From Stemphylium vesicarium (taxonomy: Eukaryota > Ascomycota > Dothideomycetes > Pleosporales > Pleosporaceae), in NCBI GenBank assembly GCA_004380135.1, contig QXCR01000004.1, forward strand, positions 186,001-250,000: DNA of 64,000 bases, in the 5' to 3' direction. Shown here in pieces: positions 42,956 through 54,433 of this stretch (its first letter is position 1; every line of letters starts with the position of its first letter). Below the pieces are notes generated by a model. It ran no database searches. It was not told the DNA's origin and saw nothing but the letters and a program-made list of their open reading frames with translations. The position numbers and the translations under genes were made by a program.

Positions 42956-44325
42956 CTTCAAGGAGTCGTGTGGCGGAACTTTTGATGGTAATGGCACGTG
43001 CAGAGAAGCCAGAAGCAGATGTATCTGTGGTTTGGTATCCAACGAAGGCTTCCCGAAAGAATATTCTATTATCAAGCGTTGGGTTCTGGATGTTGGAAGA
43101 GGGAGAGCGAGCGCGGCTCGAGTATTATACTTGGCGCCGCCATCGGAATCCGCTTTGTAACACTCTCCGCAAGGTGCGATAGCTGGGGGTGAAGACGTGC
43201 GATCACGCAATTCGCGCTAGTACTTGGTGGAGCAAAACTCTTCCTGCTTGACTTATGTAAGGCACTTTCACCAATCATTCGGCGGCAGTAGCACGGTTTC
43301 CTAGACCTGAGGCTCGGCCAGCGTCTATGCTCTGGCAGTCCGCGGTGGTGCGTTGGTTGGAAATCGACCGATGCTTTGTGCTTTTGTCATCAACGTCATC
43401 CCGTCGACGTTTGCCGAACAATGCAGCACTTTGAGATCATAGTGGTTAATTACAGCGGTCGGACCAGACTGAGCGGAGGTGGCGTTCGACTATGACGATT
43501 TGCAAGCACATTGTTGTTTCATCTTGACCTTCTCTTAATGTTTGCCTCCGATGGCAATGTCGAGTCGGTATACCCCGGTTCATCGCATAAAGGCCGGGCG
43601 ATCGCGCCCGACGCGTCGCAGAAAAGACTTGCGACACGCATCAGGTTTCTCTATGAGAACATCGGTTAGCCTGCGACGTCGTGGGCTGTGGAGTATTTTG
43701 TGGAATTCATGTATACCTCCAGATGTCCCCACGCTCCGTCCGGGTCGACCATTCAGCCCTCTCCACGCTACGATAAATCCGGTACCTCGGTGGGGTAAGA
43801 TCGGCCCTTTGTACACATTTCGATTCTTGGGACGACTCGATATAGTTTTCTCACTCGATCAAATGCGCTGCAGCGTCCTTGGTACTTGAAAGTGTCGTGT
43901 TGTCGTGAATGTGGCGGATGTCACGGTGGGGTCGTTATAGTCTTGACAAACTTCGCTTCCGCACGCTAATCCAGCCGTGACTAACCGGCGCGACAGAAGC
44001 TCAGCATCAATTGGACAATATGGGTATCGCTGCCGAATCGCTGAACTATTGACGATCCTCCTGCGAGACGGATGATTACTGAATGCGGTGTATTTGAAAA
44101 TTTGAATGAGAACTTTTCAAGCGACTGATTCAAGCGGAGGCCATGCCAGATGCTGGAGCAACATTTCAGAAATTTTCTTAGTCTAGTCAAGAATTTCCCG
44201 CAAATCTGGCTGGATGGGTGTTCTACGAAGAATGCCATTAAGTGTTTTCCTCGAGCAAGTCAAAGTTTGATGTACGGTATCTGTGCTGCCAGTTCCTAAA
44301 TGCAGTACTACTCTTTAAAAAACCC
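42956..44325. other. MET16 upstream region and intergenic space, 1.4 kb
   Basis: A CACGTG E-box at 42995-43000 lies 40 bp upstream of the MET16 start; CACGTG is the Cbf1 site at yeast MET genes, but the word also occurs elsewhere in this window, so it is only suggestive. An imperfect ATGGCGGCGCCA element near 43132-43143 resembles a CYS3 palindrome with inserted bases. The rest, to the amidohydrolase 3' end at 44326, has no supported gene. Confidence 0.4.
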
Positions 44326-45868
44326 TCACTTCGACCCCTCAATCGCCTTAATCTTCCCTTGCCACAACGCCCTCGCATTCCCCCAAAACACCATCTCCTT
44401 CTCCCCCTCCCCAATCCACCCCACCTCCGCCAGCCCGCGAATATTAGCATCTACATCCCAGAACCCAATACCATACGGATAATCCGTGCCAAACACCATC
44501 TGACTAACCGGAACATCCATGCCCTCGGTCAACCCCTTGACCTGCTTAGGCCAAACGGGGCCCGCACTATCGTACCAGAAGCGCGTCTTGTAAGCTTCTC
44601 TAGCGGCGGCAGAAATATCGGGGAAGCCGAGCAGGAAGCGCTCAGAGATGTCGGGGAAAGCGCCTGCGCCGTGGGAGACGCGCCAGTGGAGACTGGGGTG
44701 ATTGAGTATTGTAGAAGAAGCTGTTAGACTGGAAATTGCCCGCGCAGTCTCGAAGTAGAATTCGCCTAGGCCAGAGCGGAGTGGAGCTGTACAAGCGTTG
44801 GGCCATCAGTTTTTTCGTCACTCGAAATGTACTGGAGGAACACCACTTACAAGGTCTGGAGTTGATTAATCGGCCGTCTTCAAGCTGGATAATGGGTTCA
44901 GTAGGGTGCACGAATACTACTTCTCGCCCTTCTTCCCCAGCTCTTTCCTGTAGATACTTCCACAAGGGATCGAACGCTGCATCTCCGGGATACAAGCCCT
45001 CGTGATTCGTAAGCACGCCTACGCCCACTGGTTCTTGCCCCGTCATACTGTACATCCGCTTCAACTCTACGATCGACTCTTGCACATGCGGCAGCGGCAT
45101 GATCGCCAACCAACTGAACCGCTCCGAATAGATGCTACACAGTTCAGCGGCGAAGCAGTTCAGCAACCTAGCAAGAGCAAGCGTCTTCTTCTTCCTCAAT
45201 GTTTCGTCCGTCTCTGTCAAAAAGGCATTTGCTTGTGGTGTAGAAATGCAAAGCACAGAATGTGCAATCTGATGTTCGGCCATGAACTTGAGGTGTCCCT
45301 CCACGCTCCAAGAAGGCGTTGCTCGACCCGCTGCGTTCAGCTCTAGGGCGCGAAACCACTCTGGAATGGGGCTGTGGTGATAATTACCATATTAGCTCTT
45401 CCCCTTTTCGTTCGATTGGGTAGAATGAAAAGAACATAGAATAACTCACTGCGTGTGCACATCAACCCTCTTCGCCCCTTCGAGCCCAAACTTCCCAACA
45501 TCAACCTTATCTCCAGCCAACGCAACAATACTCGCAATCGCATCCTTGGCAAAAGGAATAGTAGTAAGGTCGATGTTGTCAAGGTAGGCGTCGTTTTGGA
45601 TCTTGAGCCAGAGTTCCTTCTCTCTATACCTCATGTCATTTGTGCTGGGGTGACCGAACGGATACATCGACTTTGGCTTATCTGGCTACATATCTTAGTA
45701 CCTTCAAGATCCCAAGGATAGGTTGGGTGAGTAAATAAGTACATCTTGTTGGTATCGTGGATGGTGCATGGTTTCGGTTGTGGTGAGCGCGGAGCAGGTA
45801 GTGGTTGCGAAGGAAGCGTGGACTCTCAGTACACAGATTAGTAGAGGTGGGATGTAAAGTAGTCGCAT
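44326..45868 (-). CDS. Amidohydrolase-2 family decarboxylase, possibly secreted
   Basis: Metal-dependent hydrolase/decarboxylase of the ACMSD / 6-methylsalicylate and gamma-resorcylate decarboxylase family, 442 aa as modelled. Exons: 45743-45868, 45450-45670, 44851-45371, 44326-44786. Splice 2 restores the metal-binding HxH as RVDVHTH (H114, H116); further family features are HLKFMAEHQIAHSVLCIST, a VVFVHPTEP histidine, HWRVSHGAGAF and the catalytic Asp in VFGTDYPYG. Exon 1 encodes a signal-peptide-like start (MRLLYIPPLLICVLRVHASF), unusual for this family; the first intron (GTACTT donor, AAG acceptor) is the least certain join, and translation could instead start at 45667 inside exon 2. The substrate is unknown; aromatic acid breakdown is likely by family. 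Confidence 0.82.
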
Positions 45869-46217
45869 TTTCTAGGCGCAATAGCCCATCCTTGTTTGGA
45901 GCTGTGTTATATACCGTAAACTTCATTAGTTTCTTCGTGGGAACCCCGGTTTCAGGAGTAGGAGGGGTAGGTTTCGCTAAGCTGCAGGTGTAAGGTGCTT
46001 GTACGGGTGCGGGGAGCCGCACTAATAATGAAGCGGGTGGGTGCGACTTCCTCTTACAATCATTTCTCGTTCCAAAAATTTGAACTAAGAGCTGAATGGT
46101 ATGCATGGGTAGTGGTATTATGAAGAGATGTTTACACATAACATACTCGGTAAAGCCCCTTACCCTTTCCAGATAATGCATCTTAACTATCCAAACCCCA
46201 CAGCAACACAGACTTTA
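45869..46217. other. Intergenic region, 0.35 kb
   Basis: Between the amidohydrolase start and the stop of the catalase-fold gene. It should carry the amidohydrolase promoter. No further feature seen. Confidence 0.45.
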
Positions 46218-47517
46218 TCAAGCAACCTCAGCAGTCGTAGCCGCACCCTGATACTTCAGCCCAATCTGCGGCGCCGCTATTCCCTTACCAGGCACTTCTC
46301 CAACATTCGCCGGCTCAATATAATCTCCATCCTTATAGCCATTAACTCTCAGTCTTAACTTCCTACTCTCAGCATAAACCACCCTGCGCATCCTATTCGT
46401 GCTTCCCAACGGCTGATGCTCTTTGAGCCCATGCCAGCTATTCACCGTGATGCGATCGTCCCACCAGGTGCGGAATTCCGGGAGCCACGAGTCCTGCGGC
46501 GGAAACTCGAGAGTCGCAATCTGCTCAAAGGGATACTTCTTGGGATCCCATTCTATGCCGATGTCATCGACAGGCTGCTCGGCTAGATCTTGCAGCATCT
46601 GGGCGCAAAACGTGTAGGATATTGTGTTGTTAAGGTGGTGCTTGCGGAGGGCTTGAGAAAGTACGTTGATGGGGTCGTCGGCTTGGACTTCTTCCTTCTC
46701 GAGTTCTTTCTGGAATTCGCTGGCTGGGAAGACGCCGTATTTGGCTACGTATTTGCCGTGGCGGTATGCGGATTGCGAGTACTCGGGCATTGCGACCATG
46801 TGCTGTTTCGGTAGCTGTGCGCCGAGAGTAGCGACGTCGGCGTCTACCCTCTTGCTTTGCTCGTCGGCAAATGTAGGGAGGTCGTTCCAGTTACGTTCCA
46901 GCGCATCGGCTATATCGTATGTTGTCTGGGGATCGCGTAGTTCCAAGACTGGGTAGTTATTGAAAGTCCAGTCTTGCGTCTTCTTGTCTTCGCCCCAAAG
47001 CTTCTCGCCCTCGATATCAAATACCTTCATGCCGATACCCCGGGGAGCTGCTAAATTATCGGGCAGGATCTTGGGGGTCAAGGAGGAATAGCGCATGATG
47101 ACATCGTAGGTGCCGGGCTTAGCAAACATGCCTTGGGCGAGATAGGGCGGGAGGTTGTCGTGGACTATGAACTTGCCCATAACGCACTGTCGCCTAATAT
47201 CAGCAAGGTGATCTCTTTCTAGGGCAATGGTATGCACTTACGCCTTGAGTCTTCAGATGGGTGCCTCTCAAACAGTGCATGTGCTCGTTGAAATTCATCA
47301 TCTGGAAGCGATTGAACTGAGCAGACACGTCCTTGATCTTTTGCTCTTCGTCGGCTGGGGTATTCTCAACACCTGGGGTGTCCCACTTGATGAATGTCCC
47401 TGGGGCCCTTTTGTCCTGACCGCCAGCTTTGATCGTTCCGTTGGCCACCTTTCCATTGTGTATGTTCTCAATCCTGTGATAGCCCATTGGGCATGTTCCA
47501 ATCTTTGTGCCACTCAT
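46218..47517 (-). CDS. Catalase-fold heme protein (SrpA-like / catalase-related)
   Basis: Protein of the heme-dependent catalase-like superfamily, 414 aa, shorter than true catalases (about 500 aa or more). Exons 47242-47517 and 46218-47186 (55-nt intron). The distal-histidine region is present as HCLRGTHLKTQGCVMGKF, compared with RxxHAKGxGxxGxF of catalases; the splice joins TQG to CVMGKF. Other shared features: YDVIMRYSSL, GIGMKVFDIEGEKLWG, QDWTFNNYPVLELRDPQ. The catalytic Asn/Ser environment and the proximal Tyr signature are not clearly recognisable, so real catalase activity is doubtful; peroxygenase or peroxidase-like chemistry on lipids is an alternative. No signal peptide or peroxisomal SKL. 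Confidence 0.82.
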
Positions 47518-48202
47518 ATTGATGTTAGTCTCCGGCGATTGCTTCTCTTATCCAATTGCGTATCTGAGGAGGAGCATCACCGTACTTAAATCAATGCGAA
47601 CGCGCTTGTGGCCACCCCCGCAGTTGCTTTTGACTTCCATCTCGCCGGAAATCGTGCACATCCTAAGAGGCAGTCCAGACAACATGGTACAAATAAATGC
47701 GGGGTAGCGTGTCATTGATTCCAGTTCCTGGTGGCCGCGCATGGAGTTGAGTGGGCGGAAGCCGCTCCGGAAGACCCTTTCCCGCTTCGTCGTCGATCTA
47801 GTTCGCAATTAGAGCCAATGATGGGAGATGGATTGAAGAGCATGATCACGAGCTGCAGGATCCCCTGCGACTGCACATCTCGGAAGCTGGTGATTTGGAA
47901 GCAGAGTAAGTTGATGATAGAGAAGTAAAATGTATATGCGTGGGTGGACGGAGTATCTGTCGATCAAACACATCCTACGACATCCGAGATTCCTCAATGT
48001 TGACTGAAGCCGCTATTGTGGATCTTGTAATTGCTTTTTCAATGTCTGCAACCCTGCATACTTCTGACGCAGAAGCCGTGCGACGTCGGCCTTGTCCTTT
48101 CGACTCCTTCCAACTGATCACCCAGTCTTCTATACAAACAGCCACCACAGAAACTACCATACAGAGACCAACCAAGTCTGCTAAGGGTATGGGCGCCTCT
48201 GG
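47518..48202. other. Intergenic region, 0.7 kb
   Basis: It contains the promoter side of the catalase-fold gene and the 3' flank of the PfkB gene. Short frames here look random. Nothing supported. Confidence 0.45.
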
Positions 48203-49264
48203 CTAGCACATCTTGGGACCTAAATTGCTAAAGCCTTCTTGCAAGACCTTGCGGCCGGCAAGCTCATTGGCAAACTCAAGCTTCTGTTGCAGCGGCCACT
48301 CGCCGTGTTTGTTAAGTGCGAAGAGCATACCAGCGATGAACGTGTCTCCAGCACCGATTGTATCGACGACCTCTGTAGTGTCGCCTTCGTGCGCCTTCCA
48401 TGCCTTAACATCTGCCCAAGCCTCTTCACTGCCTTTTTGGACAGCTACAGCACCTCCAGACCCCCAGGTACAACACAATATCGCGCCATCTCTGGTACTA
48501 TCCCGCTGTGCCTCCAAAAAGCCCCTTGCGTCGGCGTACCCATTTTTCCCCGCCCAAAGTTTCGAGTAGAAGACAGCATCAGCGTACTTTGCGACCGCGG
48601 CCATTTCCGTGCGCTCGGGCTTCTCGCATTCTACGCTGATCTTGAAGCGCGGGAAATCCTTGCGTAGGAACTCGACGCAGGAGCGCGTTACTTCCGGAAT
48701 GCGACCCTCAAAATGAAACCACGCCTCATTCCAACCCCGCTCGTTGTCCATCGTAGCGAACTTATGAACTTGTCGAGAGAACTCACTAGCTTGCATCTCA
48801 GCCAGCTTGTTGATACTGACAATGGTTCTCGAGCGGTTCTCCTCGCTTTGAATGATGTAGCTGGACGCGGCTTCCTCGCGGTCTGCTCGGAACAAACTAA
48901 CATCGGGGATGTTCACCCCCGGTAAGGAGTCGTAGATGAATTGTGTGGCTGCAGAGTGCTCATTGGGAAGCACCGCTATTAGATGCAGGTTTGTTGGAGT
49001 TGTTGGTTTCGCAGGCGATTTATCGTGCTCCAGCAGTTGTGATAACACCTCGAGACTGTTCGCCGTGTTTCCGCCTCTTCTCCGAGTAATATCTTTTGCG
49101 CGTAACTTTTCGTCTTCAATGGGGAAGTGCGGCACACTGTATTATATTCTTATTCAATAAAGCGCTCGTGACCATACAACTTGTGAGATGTGCACATACG
49201 TCAAAATGGTGTCAATATACACTGCACCGACACAAACAATGTGGTTTTCTTGGGTAGCAGGCAT
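48203..49264 (-). CDS. PfkB-family sugar kinase (ketohexokinase-like)
   Basis: ATP-dependent carbohydrate kinase of the ribokinase fold, 332 aa. Exons 49200-49264 and 48203-49136 (63-nt intron). The N-terminal strand HIVCVGAVYIDTIL and the split T|VPHFPIEDEKLRAKDI region lead to the substrate-binding RRGGNTANSLEVLSQL. The C-terminal PfkB signature is VVDTIGAGDTFIAGML, with the catalytic Asp of GAGD. Spacing and the FHFEGR segment resemble animal and fungal ketohexokinases more than ribokinase. Cytosolic, with no targeting signal. Substrate (fructose or another keto-sugar) is inferred. Confidence 0.88.
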
Positions 49265-49658
49265 GGCAGGTAGTTGCAGCGGACGAAAATGAAATGGTGG
49301 GTTAATGGTGCTTAGGGAAAAAGTGACGAGTTTGACATGTGGAGCGCAAGTGCAACAGCACTACGTCAGGTGTCGCGTGTCTGTGGTACGCGACCACACG
49401 AGGTCACATGTTTCAAACGTTGCACCAATCCTGACTCACGATCAAGATAGTATAGACCTGGCAAGAATAAATAGTCGCATGACGGTTCAATCAAACATCA
49501 TATGACTATGCGCAGATACGTTATATCCTGTGTTCCTTCCCCTGTTCCCCTCATATTCCAGTAATGAGTGAAGACCTAGCCCCAGGTGGTATCTCAAAAT
49601 TCACACGCTCAAACGCCGTTCCCCAAATAAGATATAAGAAAAATAAATCAGGAAGCGT
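49265..49658. other. Intergenic region, 0.4 kb
   Basis: Between the PfkB start and the stop of the next minus-strand gene, so it holds the PfkB promoter. It is AT-rich near 49620-49650, which probably marks the 3' end of the membrane-protein transcript. Confidence 0.45.
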
Positions 49659-50751
49659 TCAGTACGCGTTTCCGCCCCATCCGACAGCTTTCCCTTTGCC
49701 TTCATGACTGTACTGATATTCGTCTTGCTCCATTACTGGACTTACGGTCACGGCTCCATGCTGTGGTGGGCCATACCAACCATTTCCTCCTGCTGGTACA
49801 TTGCTGTAATAGCCGCCTTGCTGCGCCTCCTCTCCACCCAAATCATTGAATGCTAGTGTTCGTGGCGTCATAGGCGACTTCATGCCGCCAACGGTGCCGG
49901 GCGTACGGGGTAGTTGTTGCAGTTCCCACATGTGTTGCCATTGTTCTTCGGCGGTCATTTCGTTGTCGTACGGCGAAGAAGCCCACTTTTCCTTTTCCGC
50001 CTTCTTTTCGGCTTTCTTAGCGGCATGCGCCTGCTTTTGGGCGGCGGTGGGGATCAGAGAGTAGACGGACAGAACGACAAAGGCAGCGTAAATGGTACTA
50101 ATGTGGATTATCAGACTTGATTTCATTCGCGAGGAGAGGGGAAACATACAGCATGATGATGCTAACGGCAAAGCTGCTCTTTGCCTGCATGCAGTAGCCT
50201 CTGATGTTCTTGTCCTCTACAATGTCACAGCTCTTGGTGATGTACCATGGCGCTCCGTTGTTTACACGGGCCGGGTCGATGGTGTCGGGAGCGGTTTGGA
50301 CGTGGATGCCGTATGCCCACAGGCACATGAGTGCGATGTGGAGAGGAAGCGAGAGGATTGGGAAGAGGACTTTGAGGAGCCAGAGGGTCACCTTGACAAG
50401 CCAGAAGAAGGTGCACACTACGCCAATGACGAGATGATATTGAGTGTTGCTGTGCGATTGTTAGCCAGCACTCGAGAGCTGAGATTTGAAAGTTGGACCA
50501 GGTGGTACTCACAAGCTGCTCCATACAAGCGGCGTATCAACGGGTCGATAGTTTGCATATGCATATACGATAGTGCTAGGATCCGAATTGAAGCCCATCT
50601 CTCCTCCCACTCTCCATAAGATGGTGCGATAGAGGTTGGGCGATGCGATACCGAAAAGCGCGAGGTTGGCGACGGTGAATGGTAGCTCAAAGATCATGAG
50701 GAACCAGATAATCTTTGGCAGTCGCCATGATCGTGAAATAAAAAAGCCCAT
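49659..50751 (-). CDS. Four-helix membrane protein of unknown function
   Basis: 325-aa fungal membrane protein; I do not recognise a named function. Exons: 50513-50751, 50150-50449, 49659-50097, all in frame. Predicted membrane segments: residues about 14-36 (IIWFLMIFELPFTVANLALF), 86-105 (LVIGVVCTFFWLVKVTLWLL), 107-126 (VLFPILSLPLHIALMCLWAY) and 170-190 (completed by the second splice, IIMLTIYAAFVVLSVY). An extracellular-type loop carries two cysteines (TKSCDIVEDKNIRGYC) that could pair. After the last helix comes a basic Ala/Lys/Glu stretch (AAKKAEKKAEKEKW) and a Gly/Tyr/Pro-rich disordered tail. The layout resembles MARVEL-like proteins, but the match is only in topology. Confidence 0.75.
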
Positions 50752-51659
50752 GGTGGGTGTCGAAAGTCGTTAGGCCCGATGAGGAAGTGCGGTGGTCAGG
50801 CTCTGGGCATGTATCTGTTGCGCTCCAAGCTGAGCTGCCTTCGGATGGATCGCGATTGCGGAGATGGGGTTCAAATGCGCTGCCCGCTCTACTTGGCTGT
50901 CGTCGTCGTCGTTGTCGTCGTCGAGATGTGGTGCTCGCGCTGGGGAACTGCTACCAAAAGCCTTCCCTGGTGGTACAGATTCGTCGTTCGTGGTCGAGTA
51001 TCAGGCGCACAGTCAAGCTTTCAGCATGCAGCGCTCCGGGGCCTTCCACGCTCTTAACAGCCGTGTAAGCCCCCATCCTAGCCGACGCCAGTAGTGAGCT
51101 GAGGGGGCGAAAGAGCCATTGCAGCCGCTGAGTGGCACACGCATGCTGCGCGATCACACAGCTTGTAAGGTGTGACGGCGAATCAGCGTTGCAGATGGGC
51201 GCTGCATGCGGGAGCTAGAGGGCTTGTCCCTTGCGCCCACCCCTGCGATTCGTACTGCGGAATGTGGGTTAATATGAACGCTTCAGGCAATTCAATATCG
51301 CGCTCCACGGTAAGAGGCTGGAGGAAATGGCGCGCCTTATCGCGGGGTCGCACCGCACAAGCGATCGCTTGTTGTGCCGCAGAGAGGGTGCAGGGCAGCG
51401 TTGGGGTGTCGAGCAGAGAGGGAATTAGCAGTCAGGGTTCCACGATAGTGGGGCGGATTCAGTGGAGTCGGTGCCCGACCATCACGAGCCGTGTCGATTT
51501 TGCCGTCTTTGTGGGCGCGTAAAATACAGTTAATGTTAATGGTGTGAGCATCGTACATAGAGTAGCGCTTGCAGCAGCGACGGAACCAAGTGCTGGTGCG
51601 AAATTCAAATCTTGATCGACTTCCCCATAATTCCCACAAACAAGCTTTCCACCCTTCCA
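50752..51659. other. Intergenic region, 0.9 kb
   Basis: It carries the promoter of the four-helix membrane-protein gene and the 3' flank of the flavin reductase gene. There is a GTCGTCGTCGT-type triplet run near 50898-50920. Frames on both strands show no domain. Confidence 0.45.
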
Positions 51660-52803
51660 TTACCACCACTTCTCGCACAGCACTCGCTGCGGAACCACAT
51701 TGTCCTGCTCCTTGATAAACTTCACCATGTCGTCGGTCATATCCGGCGGGCCGCACACATAGAACACTGTCGATTGCGCCTCCTTCCTGTTACCCACTGC
51801 ACTGGACAGCGCAATATCGTCGATGCGGTGCGTCCACGCGCACACGGGCACTTCGGTAGCCGAGTCGATTTGCGGCAGCGTGAGAGACATGAGGGGATGT
51901 ATTAGGTCACCGTCAGTTGTACCCATCTCTGATCCGTCCCAGGTGCCTGTGAAGAAAAGCTCAAGTCTGTCTTTGGTCACCTTGAATCGCGGTATGCGGA
52001 AGAGATCGAGCACATCTTGCAGGAAGAGCACCTCGCTGGGGTCTGTTTCGCGCGAGGGGACTTTGGTAGAGTATAGGAAGCGCACTTCGAGGTTGGGGTA
52101 GTTCTGGTTTATGTAGGTCATCATTGACATCATAGGGCTTGTGGAGCAAATTAGTCGCCGAAACACGTAGCCAAAGCAGAGCGAGGGCTGGGACTCACTT
52201 GATGCCGACTCCGCCTGCGATGAAGATGGCGCGCTTGATCTTCTTCATATCTAGGCACGGCGGCGGCCATACAAAACTGCCGCCGACGCGCACCGTGACT
52301 TCCTTGCCCATGATGTCCTCGACCGGCTGCCATAACCAAGCTGCTGGCGGGTTATCAGGGCTCTTCTGGACAGCCAGCTCGAAATATGGTATGTGCTCAG
52401 GGTCCGATCGTGGCAGCGCTTCTGAGGGCGACGAAGTGATCGTGAACCCGCCCGCCTTCTCTACATCAGGCACAAAGACATCGAGCCATTGGCCAGGGAG
52501 GAACTGACTTATCCATCAGCGCATGTTGCGAGCGAGATGGAAGTCGTCATGTCATACGTTGAAGCCGTTCTTGTCATTGATTTCGAATTTAAAGCGCTTG
52601 ATCCGGTCGTTGACTGGCGTCACTTTCGCGAGGGTGGCAGTGTACAGGTCGTTGTCTCGGGGCTCAGTCGCGGTGCGCTCTTGGTGACTCAGGATCGCTT
52701 TGGCGGAACGTGCCTGTGGCATGCTGCCCAGCATGCTTCTCGGCGGGGTGAAGGGTCGCGAATGGGAATGATGAGACAAAAGTCGACGGGCAAGACTGCT
52801 CAT
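51660..52803 (-). CDS. OXNAD1-like NADH/cytochrome-b5-reductase-type oxidoreductase
   Basis: FAD/NAD(P)-binding reductase of the ferredoxin-reductase fold, 342 aa. Exons: 52558-52803, 52199-52503, 51660-52137. N-terminus is a basic Ser/His/Arg-rich stretch (MSSLARRLLSHHSHSRPF) suitable as a mitochondrial presequence. The flavin domain has FLPGQWLDVFVPD, FTITSSPSE and ELAVQKSPDNPPAAWLW. The nucleotide-binding domain has IFIAGGVGINPMMSMMTYI, formed at splice 2, and VFYVCGPPDMTDDMV near the C-terminus, ending with the family's terminal CEKWW. Closest described relative is the poorly studied OXNAD1; the physiological electron acceptor is unknown. Confidence 0.88.
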
Positions 52804-53260
52804 AGCAAAGAAGAAAGTATCTTACCACGAGGAAAATGTAAGTGGGGACACCGGGTAGAGGGGTCCAATGCGTATGCAGGATGATCCATCCGGCGGGAGC
52901 TTGGACGACAGCCGTTGAGTCTAGCCGACTTCACCCTTTTGACAAAAGTCGGCAGCATTTCGGGCCTCTAATTATAGTCTCCATGCTGGACTATAAACCA
53001 CATGGCTATCATTTTCAATCGTCTCGCGGGCTGTTCTGTGGCGTCCCCGGTGGTCGAGTGCGTGATGGCACCAGAAGTGATGGGCATCGAAGCTATGACG
53101 CATCCGGGAGCTGCGGCTGACTTCGGAGCCTTAACAGCGCAGCGGGCGTGCAACAACAAATGATACCATCCCCCAGCGCCTGCGGTTGACTTTGTCATCG
53201 CCAATCCTAACTACGATTGCATTAGCCACTGCCTTACACTTCACCACTACTCCACCCGCC
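52804..53260. promoter_or_regulatory. Divergent promoter of reductase and lipase genes
   Basis: 457 bases between opposed starts. No clear factor site is claimed, and no coding potential was seen. Confidence 0.4.
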
Positions 53261-54433
53261 ATGTCTGTCGAGGAAGGCACCCATGCCCTCGCCGATGGCA
53301 AGCACTTGTTCACCAAGACCTTCAGGGTACGGTGGAGCCAAAGCGACAGCGATCGGCATTAATCTATTGAACAGACGAATGGACCAGCCAAGGCACGACT
53401 CGTCTTCATCCACGGCTTCTCAGATGTATGCTTACCCTTGAGAATAACGGCCATTGCAGTATTGACTCTCTCGTAGCACGGTGAGACTATCCGGGCCTAC
53501 TTATACAGAGTGCGCACGTCTGACACGCCCAAAAGTGCATACTTACGGCGACTTCTTCCCAACACTAGCGTCCAAAGGTATTGAGGTCTATACTTTTGAC
53601 CAGAGGTACGTACGCGTATGCACTATTTTCAGCACTCACCTTACATGTCCATGCAGAGGATGGGGCCGCTCTGTGACGAAGCCGTCTGAGCGAGGCGACA
53701 CTGGTCCGACCGACCAGGTGCTTGACGACATCACGTCTTTCCTCAAAACCGTGATCCCAAGCCCTGTTCCCCTTTTCATGATGGGGCACTCCATGGGCGG
53801 AGGCGAGACGCTGTGCTATGCGGCAAACGGCCCAGACGAAGTCCGCAGGCACATTCGCGGCTTCCTCCTCGAGTCGCCCTTTGTCGACTTTGACCCCAAG
53901 TCGAAGCCGTCGACCTTCACTGTCTTCTTCGGCAGACTTGCTGGAAAACTCATGGGAAAGCGCCAGTTGACCAACAAGCTCGACCCTAAGCTCATTTCAC
54001 GCGACCCAGAGGTCTGCAAGCGATTCGAAGAAGACCCGCTCTGCCACGACACTGGCACGCTGGAGGGCCTCGCAGGGCTGCTCGACCGGACCAATGCTCT
54101 CTCGAGCGGAAAGATTGTGATTCCTGACAATGTCGGGGAGGGTGGCGTGACACGCATTTGGATCGGTCATGGTGACAAAGACGGCATCACCAGCTACGAT
54201 GCCTCGAAACGACTGTACGACGCCTTGCAAGTCGAGGACAAGGAGTTCAAGTCGTATGCGGGGTACTACCACCGCTGTACGTATACCCGCAATACCAAAA
54301 TAGCAAGCTAACATAATCAGTACACGACGAGCCTAGTCCCGATAAAGAAGCGTTCCGGGACGATGTGGTGAACTGGATACTTGCCCGGTCCACGGACTCT
54401 ATTGGCACTGATGGAGCCAAGCCAAGGCTGTGA
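53261..54433 (+). CDS. YJU3: Monoacylglycerol lipase (alpha/beta hydrolase)
   Basis: Lipase of the MGL/Yju3 family that splits monoacylglycerols at lipid droplets or membranes, 307 aa. Exons: 53261-53326, 53375-53425, 53477-53480, 53536-53605, 53657-54276, 54321-54433. The third exon is only four bases (CACG); without it the frame breaks, and with it the conserved run VFIHGFSDHVHTYGDFFPTL is restored. The oxyanion HGFSD, the FDQRGWGRS strand (joined at splice 4) and the nucleophile elbow GHSMGGGE are intact. Catalytic Asp lies in IWIGHGDKDGITSY and catalytic His in YYHRLHDEP, created by the last splice. No signal peptide. Six exons for a 307-aa protein is intron-dense for this window. Confidence 0.9.

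Noticed and set aside
42995..43000. CACGTG upstream of MET16 as a proven sulfur-control site
   Set aside because: The same hexamer occurs in the GPI2 intron, in coding DNA and elsewhere in the window, so one copy is not evidence of function; kept only as a remark.
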